Shown here: one piece after another, positions 18,411-26,346 of the stretch
Position numbering within the stretch: position 1 is the first letter of the stretch
How the letters are laid out: each line of letters opens with the position of its first letter
Source of the DNA: Mesorhizobium loti
GTDB taxonomy: Bacteria; Pseudomonadota; Alphaproteobacteria; Rhizobiales; Rhizobiaceae
Reading direction: 5' to 3'
DNA: 64,000 bases
Assembly (NCBI RefSeq): GCF_001510895.1
Contig: NZ_LPWA01000001.1
Coordinates: 62,001-126,000, forward strand
Program-made: the position numbers and the translations under genes
The notes under the pieces: model-generated
The model's database searches: none
Told to the model about the DNA's origin: nothing
Seen by the model: only the letters and a program-made list of their open reading frames with translations

Positions 18411-19196
18411 TTACTGTCCAAGCGGCTTTGTCATCAGCCGGCCGAACTCCGGTCGGGGTGTGTCGTCGCTACAGAGCCGCAGGCAGTTCCAGGCGCTGGC
18501 CTGGTTGCTGGTGACGACCGGGCGGCCGATCGCCTCCTCCATGCCTGGAACGGCAAGCGCCGCGCGCAGCGCCGTGCACGAAACGAACAGCGCATCGGCC
18601 TGCGCGTGTGTGGCCTTACGCGCCAACTCAACGAGAGCGCTCGGCTTGATGCGCGCCATCTCGCGATCGTCCTCGAAGCCGAGGCAGGTGAAGCTCTCGA
18701 TATCGAAACCGTGCGCGGCGAAATAGGTTGCCATCGGCCGGCTGGTCTCTACTGTGTAAGGCGTGAGAATGCTGATCCGCTTCACCCCGAACGCGTTCAG
18801 GCCGCGCACGCCCGCCATCGGCGGCGTGACCACGGCAGCGCCGGGCTTGGCCGCCTGGATCGCGGCCTCGATCTCGGCATCGCCGATCACCACGGAAGCC
18901 GAGGTGCAGGAGTAGCAGACGGCGTCGAGCGGCTCGTCCGGCAGGATGAGCGCAGCACCCGCCGAAAGCGACGGCTGCATCTTGCGCAGGTTCTCCGGCG
19001 TCGTCGGGTTGGCATAGGGAATGCGCGCGACATAGACGCCGATCCGCTCGCTCGCCAGCATGCGACGGAAGTCGACCTCGCTGGTATGGTCGGTGGCAAG
19101 GGCGATCAGGCCGACGCGCTTTTCCAGCGGACGCGCGTCGAGGGCGGGGCGGCCCGGCGCCAGCCGGATTTCGGGCAACGGTTTCATGACTTTCAT
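18411..19196 (-). CDS. eutA: Ectoine utilization protein EutA (Asp/Glu racemase / maleate isomerase superfamily)
   Basis: A 261-residue protein of the Asp/Glu racemase-arylmalonate decarboxylase superfamily. Two cysteine segments, VCYSCTSASVVIG and FVSCTALRAA, carry the pair of catalytic cysteines expected in this fold. ATG 19196 overlaps the ehuD stop (ATGA); ATG 19187 is an alternative. EutA proteins are found with EutBC in hydroxyectoine loci and have been proposed to act as racemases on a hydroxyectoine-derived intermediate. Position between transporter and eutB supports the name. Confidence 0.9.
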   Translation of the reverse strand: MKVMKPLPEIRLAPGRPALDARPLEKRVGLIALATDHTSEVDFRRMLASERIGVYVARIPYANPTTPENLRKMQPSLSAGAALILPDEPLDAVCYSCTSASVVIGDAEIEAAIQAAKPGAAVVTPPMAGVRGLNAFGVKRISILTPYTVETSRPMATYFAAHGFDIESFTCLGFEDDREMARIKPSALVELARKATHAQADALFVSCTALRAALAVPGMEEAIGRPVVTSNQASAWNCLRLCSDDTPRPEFGRLMTKPLGQ

Positions 19197-19876
19197 CTTT
19201 CGATCCTGCCGTAGCGGTGCTCCAGCCAGCGCAAGAGTACGACGGAGCAGAGGCTGATGACGAGGAAGAAGGCACCGACCAGCGTCATCGGCTCGATATA
19301 GCGATAGTAGCTGTTGGCGACGCTCTTGGCCTGGTTCATCAGTTCCAGCACGGTGATCGCCGAAAGCAGCGGCGTCTCCTTGAACATGGCGATGAAATAA
19401 TTGGCCAGGGCCGGGATCATCGGCGGGATCGCCTGCGGCAGGATGATGTGCGTCCAGGTCTGGCGGACGTTGAAGTTGCAGGCCTTGGCGGCCTCCCACT
19501 GGCCGCGCGGAACGTTGTCGATGCCGGCGCGGTAGACTTCCGCCGTATAGGTGCCGTAGTGCAGGCCAAGGCCGATGACGCCCGCCACCAGCGGCGGCAA
19601 GAGGACGCCGATATCGGGCAGCACGTAGAAGATGAAATAGAGCTGCACCAGGAGCGGCGTGCCGCGGATGAATTCGGCGAACCAGCCGACGCTGCGCGCC
19701 ACGACCCGGTTCGGCGACCGCCGCGCCAGCGCGATGGCCAGACCGACGATCGCCGCCAGGACCGAGCCGAGCACCGTCGCCAGGATGGTGATCTTCACGC
19801 CCTGGATCAGGGTCGGCATGATCTCGCGGACGAAATTCCAATCCCATTCCATCAGCTGGCCCATTCCATCAGACAC
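19193..19876 (-). CDS. ehuD: Ectoine/hydroxyectoine ABC transporter permease EhuD
   Basis: A 227-residue permease of the His/Glu/Gln/Arg polar amino acid class with several transmembrane segments. The family segment AARRSPNRVVARSVGWFAEFIRGTPLLVQLYF is present, and the EAA-type loop is REAAKACNFNVRQTWTHIILPQAIPPMIP-like (QWEAAKACNFN). It overlaps ehuC by 8 bases and eutA by 4 bases. Together with EhuC it forms the channel for uptake of ectoines. Assignment rests on the complete ehu-eut-doe context. Confidence 0.92.
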   Translation of the reverse strand: MSDGMGQLMEWDWNFVREIMPTLIQGVKITILATVLGSVLAAIVGLAIALARRSPNRVVARSVGWFAEFIRGTPLLVQLYFIFYVLPDIGVLLPPLVAGVIGLGLHYGTYTAEVYRAGIDNVPRGQWEAAKACNFNVRQTWTHIILPQAIPPMIPALANYFIAMFKETPLLSAITVLELMNQAKSVANSYYRYIEPMTLVGAFFLVISLCSVVLLRWLEHRYGRIER

Positions 19877-20528
19877 GCACTCCGTCGACGCCGCGCGCCA
19901 TGCGGCGCTCCAGCGAGCGCACGCCCCATGAGAGGATGAGGGCGAGCACGAAATAGATGACGAGAACGGAGACGAAGGGCATCAGCGTGCTGCCGGTCTG
20001 CGAGCGCACCACCTGCGCCTGGAAGGTGAGATCGGCGAGCGAGATCAGCGACACGACCGAGGTGGCCTTGAGCAGCTCGATGGCGTTGTTGCCGAAGGTC
20101 GGCAGCATGACCAATAGCGCTTGCGGCAGGATGACGTGGCGCATGCCTTGCCAGCGGCCGAGATTGAGCGCCGTGCAGGCCTCATATTGCTCGCGGCCGA
20201 TCGACAGGATGGCGCCGCGCACCACTTCCGCCGCATAGGCGCCCACATTGAGCCCCAGCGCCAGCACGCCGGCCTGCAGCGGCGTCAGTGACAGGCCGGC
20301 GAAGGGCAGCACGAAATAGGCCCAGAACAGCTGCACGAAGATAGAAGTGCCGCGGAAGAATTCGATGTAGGTCGTGGCCAAGGCGCGCACGATGAAGAAG
20401 CGCGACACGCGGCCCATGCCGGCGAGGAAGGCCATGACGAGCGCGAGCACCGATCCCATCAGCGTCAGCTCGATGGTGACAAGCGCTCCTTGCAATATCA
20501 GGCCGAGATAGCCGGACCACTGGGTCAT
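19869..20528 (-). CDS. ehuC: Ectoine/hydroxyectoine ABC transporter permease EhuC
   Basis: A 219-residue polar amino acid-type permease. It has an N-terminal hydrophobic segment (GLILQGALVTIELTLMGSVL), the FFRGTSIFVQLFWAYFVLP segment typical of the family and the cytoplasmic loop YEACTALNLGRWQGMRHVILPQ. It overlaps ehuD by 8 bases. Upstream, 208 bases with a palindromic element separate it from ehuB, so it may have different mRNA levels from the binding protein. Confidence 0.92.
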   Translation of the reverse strand: MTQWSGYLGLILQGALVTIELTLMGSVLALVMAFLAGMGRVSRFFIVRALATTYIEFFRGTSIFVQLFWAYFVLPFAGLSLTPLQAGVLALGLNVGAYAAEVVRGAILSIGREQYEACTALNLGRWQGMRHVILPQALLVMLPTFGNNAIELLKATSVVSLISLADLTFQAQVVRSQTGSTLMPFVSVLVIYFVLALILSWGVRSLERRMARGVDGVRV

Positions 20529-20558
20529 CTAGGTTCCAACGTTTGCATTCCTGGTCCT

Positions 20559-20725
20559 TTCTCTCCGTTCACGGGGAGACGATGCCGGTTCACCCTCCGT
20601 AGCTGCAGCGCAGCTGCTGCGTAGGATGGGCAGGCAGATGATGGGCGGAGCCGGCTTGGCAGAACTTGGCGCCGCCCCTCATCCGGCCCTTCGGGCCCAC
20701 CTTCTCCCCGTGAACGGGGAGAAGG
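20559..20725. repeat. Palindromic element (CTCCCCGTGAACGGGGAG arms) between ehuB and ehuC
   Basis: The right arm CTTCTCCCCGTGAACGGGGA (within 20700-20725) is a nearly perfect palindrome. A related arm, TCTCTCCGTTCACGGGGAGA, sits at about 20559-20579. Between them is another inverted repeat around AGCTGCAGCGCAGCTGCTGC. It is of the same general class as the element at 50365-50559. In the transcript of the ehu operon it would form strong hairpins after ehuB and could stabilise that upstream message or reduce read-through. Confidence 0.75.
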
Positions 20726-20736
20726 CAAAAGAGCGC

Positions 20737-21588
20737 CTACTTCGCCGCGCAGAGCTTCTCGCGCGTCGTCGACATCGCCGCCTTGGCCGAGAAGCCATAG
20801 GGCTCGATGATCTTGGCGAACTCGCCCGACTTCTTCATCTTGGCGAGCTCGACGTCATAGGCGTCGCGCAGCGCCTCATCGCCCTTCTTGAAGGCGGCGC
20901 CGTCGCAATAGACCGGCGCGCCCTGCACCGGCGCGATCACTTCGAGGTTCGGATCGTTGGCCTTCTTCATGAGGTCGTTGATCGACAGAACCGGGAGCGA
21001 ATAGGCGTCGATACGGCCGTCCTGAACCATCTTCAGGCCGCTCTGGCCGTCCGGCACGACGATGACGCGATCGCGCGGCACGCCGGCATTGAGCGCCAGC
21101 TTCTCCTCGGTGCCGCCGCCCGGCGCGCCGACAGTGGCGGAGGTGTCCTTGGCAACGTCCTCATAGCTCTTGAAGCCCTTCGGATTGCCCTTCTTAACCA
21201 GCATCGCCTCCGCATCGCACAGCACCGGCTCGGAATAGGCGACCGCCGCGCAGCGCTCCGGCTTCATGAACAGGCCGGCGGTGACGACGTCGAAGCGGCC
21301 GGCCTGCAGGCCGGGGATCATGGCGCCATATTCGGAGATCGAGGCGACGATGTCGTTGACGCCGAGGCGCTTGAAGATCTCGCGCGCCACGTCGGGCGCC
21401 GCGCCCGAAACCTTGCCGTCGGCGGCCACCGCCGTATAGGGCGGCTCATTGGCAATGGCGACGCGGGCGAAGCCCTGCGCTTTGAGCTGCTCGAGCTTTG
21501 CGTCGTCTGCCGAACGGGCACCGGAGGCGAGCAGCATCGTGCTCGCTACGAGACCGGCGACGCCAGCCACAATGACAAGTTTCTTCAT
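20737..21588 (-). CDS. ehuB: Ectoine/hydroxyectoine ABC transporter substrate-binding protein EhuB
   Basis: A 283-residue periplasmic binding protein of the polar amino acid class (SBP family 3). A signal peptide of about 26 residues (MKKLVIVAG...ASGARS-A) is followed by ARVAIANEPPYTAVAADGKVSGAAPDVAREIFKRLG, where the aromatic residues would form the ligand cage for the compatible solute. ATG 21588 has GGAG at good distance; a TTG at 21597 is in frame but less likely. It delivers ectoine or hydroxyectoine to EhuCD. It lies between ehuA and ehuC, the order known from Sinorhizobium. Confidence 0.93.
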   Translation of the reverse strand: MKKLVIVAGVAGLVASTMLLASGARSADDAKLEQLKAQGFARVAIANEPPYTAVAADGKVSGAAPDVAREIFKRLGVNDIVASISEYGAMIPGLQAGRFDVVTAGLFMKPERCAAVAYSEPVLCDAEAMLVKKGNPKGFKSYEDVAKDTSATVGAPGGGTEEKLALNAGVPRDRVIVVPDGQSGLKMVQDGRIDAYSLPVLSINDLMKKANDPNLEVIAPVQGAPVYCDGAAFKKGDEALRDAYDVELAKMKKSGEFAKIIEPYGFSAKAAMSTTREKLCAAK

Positions 21589-21666
21589 CGTTCCCAACTC
21601 CTTTGGTTTCTCTTCTTGGTTTGCCCGGCTCGGGATGGCGTTCTGGCCGCCCGTTTCCGGTTTCGA

Positions 21667-21681
21667 GACGGCTTCGCCGTC
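21667..21681 (-). promoter_or_regulatory. Small GC hairpin between ehuA and ehuB
   Basis: In the 108-base gap between ehuA and ehuB, GACGG-CTTCG-CCGTC forms a perfect 5-bp stem with a UUCG-type loop. There is no T-run, so it is not a classical terminator. It may be a processing or stability element within the operon. Evidence is only the structure. Confidence 0.35.
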
Positions 21682-21696
21682 CCTGGGGCATAGCGG

Positions 21697-22480
21697 TCAG
21701 ACGCGATGTCCGGCCGCGATGATCTTCTTCAGGAAGCTTTGCGTGCGCTCCTGCTTTGGATGGCGGAAAATCTCGTCGGGCTTGCCTTCCTCGACGATCT
21801 TGCCGCGATCGAAGAACAGCACCCGGTCGGCGAAGTCATGGGCAAAGCCCATCTCGTGGGTGACGAGCAGCATGGTCATGTCGGTCTCGGAGCAGAGCCG
21901 CCACAGCACGTTCAGCACCTCCTCGACCAGTTCCGGATCGAGCGCCGACGTCACCTCGTCGAACAGCATGATCCTCGCTGCAGGGCGAGCGCCCTGCTAT
22001 CGCCACGCGCTGCTTCTGGCCGCCGGAGAGTTGGGCCGGCATGCTCCTGGCTTTGTCGGCCATGCCGACCATGTCGAGCAGCTCCATCGCCCGCTTCTCG
22101 GCGGCGGTGCGCGAAACTCCCTTGGTCAGCATCGGCGCCAGCGTGACGTTGTCGATGACGCTCTTGTGCGGGAACAGGTTGAACAGCTGGAAGACCATGC
22201 CGATCTTCTGGCGCATCTTCGCCAGGTGCCGCTCGTCGGCTGGCTGCAGCTGGCCGTTGCGCTCCATGTGATAGAGCTGCTCGCCGTCGATCTGGATGTG
22301 GCCGCCGTCGATACGTTCCAGCGTCATCAGGATGCGCAGGATCGTCGTCTTGCCGGAACCGGAGGGGCCGATCAGGGCGAGCTTCTCGCGCGGCATGACC
22401 TGCATCGACAGGCCGTCCAGCACCTTGAAGGTGCCAAAGCTCTTCGTGATGGCGTCGACCTTGATGATGGGCGCGGGCAA
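21697..22480 (-). pseudogene. ehuA: Ectoine/hydroxyectoine ABC transporter ATP-binding protein EhuA, two single-base frameshifts (probably sequence error)
   Basis: The N-terminal frame gives a polar amino acid ATPase with Walker A GPSGSGKTT (about residues 38-46) and signature LSGGQKQRVAIA. The frame is then lost over about 20 bases and resumes in another frame with IMLFDEVTSALDPE (Walker B) through to the end. Adding one base near 21996 and one near 21975 restores ARALALQP-type sequence and a protein of about 261 residues, the normal size. All motifs are present, so sequence error is more likely than loss. It is the first gene of the ehu operon, just downstream of candidate EnuR operators. 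Confidence 0.87.
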
Positions 22481-22535
22481 TCCATTTTCCCCGTTCTGGA
22501 GAAGCCTATGCCCTTAACGATGCGGAACAGCAGAA

Positions 22536-22572
22536 ATCATGTCAATTATGAAAATAATATCATGACAATATT
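22536..22572. promoter_or_regulatory. Candidate EnuR operator: direct repeat between enuR and ehuA
   Basis: Two direct copies, ATCATGTCAATTAT at 22536-22549 and ATCATGACAATATT at 22559-22572, are 23 bases apart in a markedly AT-rich patch. They lie 56-92 bases upstream of the ehuA start. Direct repeats near the promoter are typical of MocR/GntR regulators. Reading toward ehuA, a TTGACA lies at about 22538-22543 and could be a -35 box. The link to EnuR is inferred. Confidence 0.5.
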
Positions 22573-22617
22573 TCCGCCGCGGCACAATTTCAGGGCAATT
22601 TGCGCTCCCGTTGTGCA

Positions 22618-24003
22618 TCAGATGGCGAGCAGGAGATGTTCCGGGTCGCCAAGCAGGAGCTTGGCGACAACGCTCAAGCCCGCGCGCAGTTCCCCCTCGG
22701 TGGTCGATCCCAGCGAGATGCGCACGGCGGGATGCCAGGGCGTCTCGGCGATGCGGAACGAAGTACCGGGCGCGATCGCCACCCCCCGCAGGCGCGCCTG
22801 CGAGACGAAGCTCTCCTCGGCGCGATCCCCCGGCAGCTCGAGCCACAGATGCAGCCCGTCGCGATGGACGCGGTAATCGACACCCGCCAGCACTTCCGCG
22901 GCGATCTCCTGGCGTCGTCTCAGCGCCCCGCGCTGCCAGGTGACCAGCTCCATCGCCGTGCCGTCGGTTACCCAGCGCGTCGCGATCTCCGCCACCATCG
23001 GCGTCGCCATCCAGTTCGAGACGAGATGGCGGTTGGCGACGGCCGCGACGTAGCGGTCCGGCACCGCGAGATAGCCGATGCGCAGGCCGGGCACGACGAT
23101 CTTGGTGAATGAGGTGACGTAAAGGGTTCGCTCGGGCGCAAAGGCGGCGACAGCTGGAGGCCGCCCCTCGACCAACGGCCCAAGCACGTCGTTCTCGATG
23201 ATGGCGATGTCATGCTTGCGCGCCACCGCCGCGATCTGCTCGCGCCGGGCGGCGTCCATCAAGGTCGCCGTCGGGTTGATCACCGAAGGCTGGACGAAGA
23301 CGGCGCGGATGTCGGAAAGACGACAGGCCTCGTCGAGCGCCTCGGGAATGAGGCCGTTGTCGTCGATCGGCAGGCCTTCGAGGTTGAAGCCTAGATAGCG
23401 GGCAAGCGGCACCAGCGTGTGGTGGCCGATCGCCTCGGTGGCGACGGTCGAGCCGGGCGGCGCCACGCTCATCAGCGCTACGGTCATGCCGGCCGTAGCG
23501 CCGTTGGTCAGGCTGACATTCTGCGGCGGGGCCTGGAGGCCGCAAAGCTTCAGCCACTCGACCGCGACAGCGCGATGGCGTGGGAACACCATGTTCGGCC
23601 GGAATGACAGCGCCGAGCTCGACGGCAGGTTCTCGGCCAGCCAGCTCAGCGCCTGCTTCAGCTTCTCCAGATGCATCGGCTCGCAGACCGGCTTCAGGAT
23701 GGAGAGGTCGATGACCTCGCCCAGGCGCTCCGGAAGGTAGGGCGGCTCCGGCTCGCGCCGCTGCGTCTGGACGAAGCTGCCGCGCCCGACCTCGCCCGAG
23801 ATCAGGCCGCGGCGGATCAGTTCCTCATAGGCGCGGCTGACCGTCTGCACCGAAAGTTTCAGGTCGTCCGCAAGGCGGCGGTGCGTCGGCAGCCGCGCGC
23901 CGTTGGCAAGCCGCCCGTCATGGATCGCGCGCGCGAACTGGTCGGCCAGCGAAAGGTAGGCCGGCCGGCGGATGAGAGCAGGATCTGGCTGCCATAATGT
24001 CAT
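22618..24003 (-). CDS. enuR: MocR-type (GntR-HTH plus aminotransferase-like) regulator EnuR
   Basis: A 461-residue MocR protein. A GntR winged helix occupies residues 1-80 (GARLPTHRRLADDLKLSVQTVSRAYEELIRRGLI), followed by a fold-type I aminotransferase-like domain. Lys301 in TSFTKIVVPGLRIGY fits the PLP-binding lysine of EnuR. Known EnuR proteins repress ectoine import and catabolic genes, and repression is lifted by alpha-acetyl-diaminobutyrate or diaminobutyrate bound to PLP. The gene is transcribed in the ehu direction but upstream of it, and divergently from doeX. Confidence 0.93.
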   Translation of the reverse strand: MTLWQPDPALIRRPAYLSLADQFARAIHDGRLANGARLPTHRRLADDLKLSVQTVSRAYEELIRRGLISGEVGRGSFVQTQRREPEPPYLPERLGEVIDLSILKPVCEPMHLEKLKQALSWLAENLPSSSALSFRPNMVFPRHRAVAVEWLKLCGLQAPPQNVSLTNGATAGMTVALMSVAPPGSTVATEAIGHHTLVPLARYLGFNLEGLPIDDNGLIPEALDEACRLSDIRAVFVQPSVINPTATLMDAARREQIAAVARKHDIAIIENDVLGPLVEGRPPAVAAFAPERTLYVTSFTKIVVPGLRIGYLAVPDRYVAAVANRHLVSNWMATPMVAEIATRWVTDGTAMELVTWQRGALRRRQEIAAEVLAGVDYRVHRDGLHLWLELPGDRAEESFVSQARLRGVAIAPGTSFRIAETPWHPAVRISLGSTTEGELRAGLSVVAKLLLGDPEHLLLAI

Positions 24004-24030
24004 GACTTATTAGAGATCGAAATCAGTGCA

Positions 24031-24060
24031 ATTGACAATCGAAATAATGCATCGTCATGG
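24031..24060. promoter_or_regulatory. AT-rich candidate operator/promoter between enuR and doeX
   Basis: The 83-base divergent spacer contains TTGACA (24032-24037) and a block GACAATCGAAATAATGCATC followed by GTCATGG that resembles the repeat region upstream of ehuA (CAAT, AAATAAT and TCATG in similar order). This could be a shared EnuR or DoeX site controlling both regulators. No good -10 box was identified. Confidence 0.35.
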
Positions 24061-24086
24061 TGTCCTGAACAGAAAGCGGATCAGGC

Positions 24087-24578
24087 ATGGCGGCAGCGAA
24101 ACTCGACCCGATCGACCTCAGGATACTCGACGCCATCCAGCGCGACGGGCGCATCACCAAGCTGGCGCTGGCCGAGAAGGTCGGCCTGTCGCCGACGCCT
24201 TGCTGGATGCGGCTGCGCAAGCTGGAGAAAGCCGGCATCGTTTCAGGCTACCACGCCGCTATCGCCATGCGCATGATCGCGCCGGTGGCGACCGTGCTGA
24301 TGGAGGTGACTTTGGCCAGCCATCGCCAGGCCGACTTCGACCGTTTCGAGCGGGTTATCCGTGACATCCCCGAGATCGTCGCCTGCTGGTCGGTCGGGGG
24401 CGGCGTCGACTATGTGCTGAAAGTGATGGCGCGCGACATCGACGCCTATCAGCGGCTGGTGGATAGCCTGCTGGAACGCGAGATCGGCATCGACCGTTAC
24501 TTCACCTACATCGTCACCAAGACGGTGAAGGAGGAGACCGTTCTGCCGGTCGCCGACCTGCTGCCGGGACAGGCATAA
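24087..24578 (+). CDS. doeX: Lrp/AsnC family regulator DoeX
   Basis: A 163-residue Lrp/AsnC protein. The N-terminal HTH (LDPIDLRILDAIQRDGRITKLALAEKVGLSPTPCWMRLRKLEKAGIV, residues 6-52) is followed by a RAM ligand domain. AsnC-type regulators, called DoeX or AsnC, accompany many ectoine degradation loci and bind near doe/ehu promoters. It is divergent from enuR with 83 bases between, so the two may cross-regulate. It is separated from doeC by a repeat region. Confidence 0.9.
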   Translation: MAAAKLDPIDLRILDAIQRDGRITKLALAEKVGLSPTPCWMRLRKLEKAGIVSGYHAAIAMRMIAPVATVLMEVTLASHRQADFDRFERVIRDIPEIVACWSVGGGVDYVLKVMARDIDAYQRLVDSLLEREIGIDRYFTYIVTKTVKEETVLPVADLLPGQA

Positions 24579-24579
24579 G

Positions 24580-24682
24580 GCATGTCTCCCGAAAGTGGGA
24601 ACCGGTTTCGGGACAAAGACATGCCTAAAATCAAAAACCTAAAGCGCATGGAGCGAATCTGAAAGATCGCGACGCGCTTTAA
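24580..24682. repeat. Rhizobial palindromic repeat between doeX and doeC
   Basis: GCATGTCTCCCGAAAGTGGG begins this element. The core AAAGTGGGAACCGGTTTCGG is the inverse of the repeat at 16187-16234, ending in GACATGC. A second part, about 24640-24682, runs from AAAGCGC to GCGCTTT. Such two-part elements are typical of rhizobial intergenic repeats. It begins 2 bases after the doeX stop and may act as a transcription or mRNA end. Confidence 0.7.
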
Positions 24683-24685
24683 GGC

Positions 24686-24729
24686 AGAGAGATCGTCTCT
24701 CCGGACAAGCCAAAAGAGACAATCTCTCT
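24686..24729. promoter_or_regulatory. Inverted repeat upstream of doeC
   Basis: AGAGAGATCGTCTCT (24686-24700) and AGAGACAATCTCTCT (24715-24729) are reverse complements with one mismatch, separated by 14 bases. Each arm is itself close to palindromic. It lies 88-131 bases before the doeC start. It could be an operator (two sites for a dimeric regulator) or a hairpin. No matching promoter boxes were certain. Confidence 0.4.
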
Positions 24730-24816
24730 ACGGACTGACGCCGAAACAGCCTCCTTTTTTCTCGGCGCGTCCGATGCTTCTCCAATCGAGGAGATATCCC
24801 AATCGGGGAGATGACA

Positions 24817-26310
24817 ATGTCCGCGCATTTTGCACGCCCGCACCGCCACGAAGAACTCGACCGTCTTGCCGATCGCCGGCTGCTGCGCGATCTCGGCTAT
24901 GTCGGCGGCCACTGGACGGCCGGCCATTCGGCCGCGAGCTTCGAGGTCACCGATCCCGCCACCGGCGCAACAGTGGGCTTCGTCGCCGCGCTCGATGCAA
25001 GGCAGACGACGGAGGCTGTCGACGCCGCGGCGCGCGCTCTGCCGGCCTGGCGCTCGGCCCTGCCGCAGGAGCGCTCCAAAACCTTGCGAAAATGGTTCGA
25101 GTTGATCATCGCCGCCAAGGACGACCTGGCGCTGCTGATGACGCTGGAACAGGGAAAGCCGCTCAAGGAATCGCTCGGCGAGATCGACTACGCCGCTTCC
25201 TTCGTGGAGTGGTATGCCGAGGAAGCAAAACGCCTCAACGCCGAAAGCGTCACCAGCCATCTGCCCAATGCCGAGATGACCGTGCGCCGCGAGCCGCTCG
25301 GCGTGGTCGGCGTCGTGACGCCGTGGAATTTTCCTTCCGCCATGCTGACCCGCAAGGCTGCCGCCGCTCTCGCCGCCGGCTGCACCGTGGTGGCGCATCC
25401 ATCCTCGGAAACGCCTTTGTCGGCCCTGGCGCTGGCTGAGCTCGGTGAGCGCGCCGGACTGCCGGCCGGCGTGTTCAATGTCGTCACCGGCGATGCGCGA
25501 ACGATCGTCGGTGCGATGTGCGCCGACGCGCGGGTCCGCGCCATGAGCTTCACCGGCTCGACCGAGGTCGGCCGGCTGATCGCCGCGCAGAGCGCGCCGA
25601 CGATGAAGCGGCTGGTCATGGAGCTCGGCGGCCATGCGCCGCTGATCGTGTTCGACGATGCCGACATCGACAAGGCTGTCATGATCGCGCTCGACGCCAA
25701 ATTCGCCACCTCCGGCCAGGATTGCCTGGCCGCCAACCGCATCTATGTGCAGCGCCCGATCTACGAGCGGTTCTGCGCCGCCTTCGCCCGCCGCATCGAG
25801 CAGCTGCGCACCGGCAACGGGCTTTCCGGCGACGCCGATATCGGGCCGCTGATGCATGAGCGCGCGGTCAAGAAGGTGGAGGAGCAAGTGGCCGATGCGC
25901 TCGCGCGCGGCGCGCGTTGTCTCGCCGGCGGCAAGCGCCACGCGGCCGGGCCACTGTTCTACCAGCCGACGCTGCTCGTCGACGTGACGGACGCGGCGCT
26001 GATCATGCATGAGGAAACCTTCGGTCCAGTCGCCGCCGTGACGCCCTTCGAGGACGAGGCGGAAGTCGTCGCCCGCGCCAACGCCACCGAATATGGCCTC
26101 GTCGCCTATGTCGTGACCGAGAGCGGCGCGCGGCAGGCGCGCATGGGCCGCGCGCTGGACTACGGCATGGTCGCCATCAACCGGGTCAAGATCACCGGCG
26201 CGCCGATCCCGTTCGGCGGCGTCAAGCAGTCCGGCATTGGCCGCGAAGGCTCGCGCCACGGTCTCGAAGCCTTCACCGATCTGAAATATCTCTGCCTGGA
26301 CGTGGCCTAA
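24817..26310 (+). CDS. doeC: NAD-dependent aldehyde dehydrogenase DoeC
   Basis: A 497-residue aldehyde dehydrogenase close to succinate-semialdehyde dehydrogenases. The NAD-binding PWNF has Asn171, with general base Glu269 in MELGGHAP and nucleophile Cys303 in SGQDCLAAN. In ectoine breakdown DoeC oxidises aspartate semialdehyde to aspartate. ATG 24817 is preferred to ATG 24811 because GGGGAG lies 6 bases upstream. The doeD transaminase follows 36 bases later. The family is certain; the role comes from the locus. Confidence 0.9.
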   Translation: MSAHFARPHRHEELDRLADRRLLRDLGYVGGHWTAGHSAASFEVTDPATGATVGFVAALDARQTTEAVDAAARALPAWRSALPQERSKTLRKWFELIIAAKDDLALLMTLEQGKPLKESLGEIDYAASFVEWYAEEAKRLNAESVTSHLPNAEMTVRREPLGVVGVVTPWNFPSAMLTRKAAAALAAGCTVVAHPSSETPLSALALAELGERAGLPAGVFNVVTGDARTIVGAMCADARVRAMSFTGSTEVGRLIAAQSAPTMKRLVMELGGHAPLIVFDDADIDKAVMIALDAKFATSGQDCLAANRIYVQRPIYERFCAAFARRIEQLRTGNGLSGDADIGPLMHERAVKKVEEQVADALARGARCLAGGKRHAAGPLFYQPTLLVDVTDAALIMHEETFGPVAAVTPFEDEAEVVARANATEYGLVAYVVTESGARQARMGRALDYGMVAINRVKITGAPIPFGGVKQSGIGREGSRHGLEAFTDLKYLCLDVA

Positions 26311-26346
26311 GCGCCCGCCGAGGGGATCCGAACAAGGAGAAAAAAG

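Noticed and set aside
21836..22480. Programmed frameshift in ehuA, or in tex and other genes
   Set aside because: No slippery heptamer or shared downstream structure. Shifts are always single missing bases in unrelated genes, and ehuA needs two within about 20 bases, so sequence error fits better.
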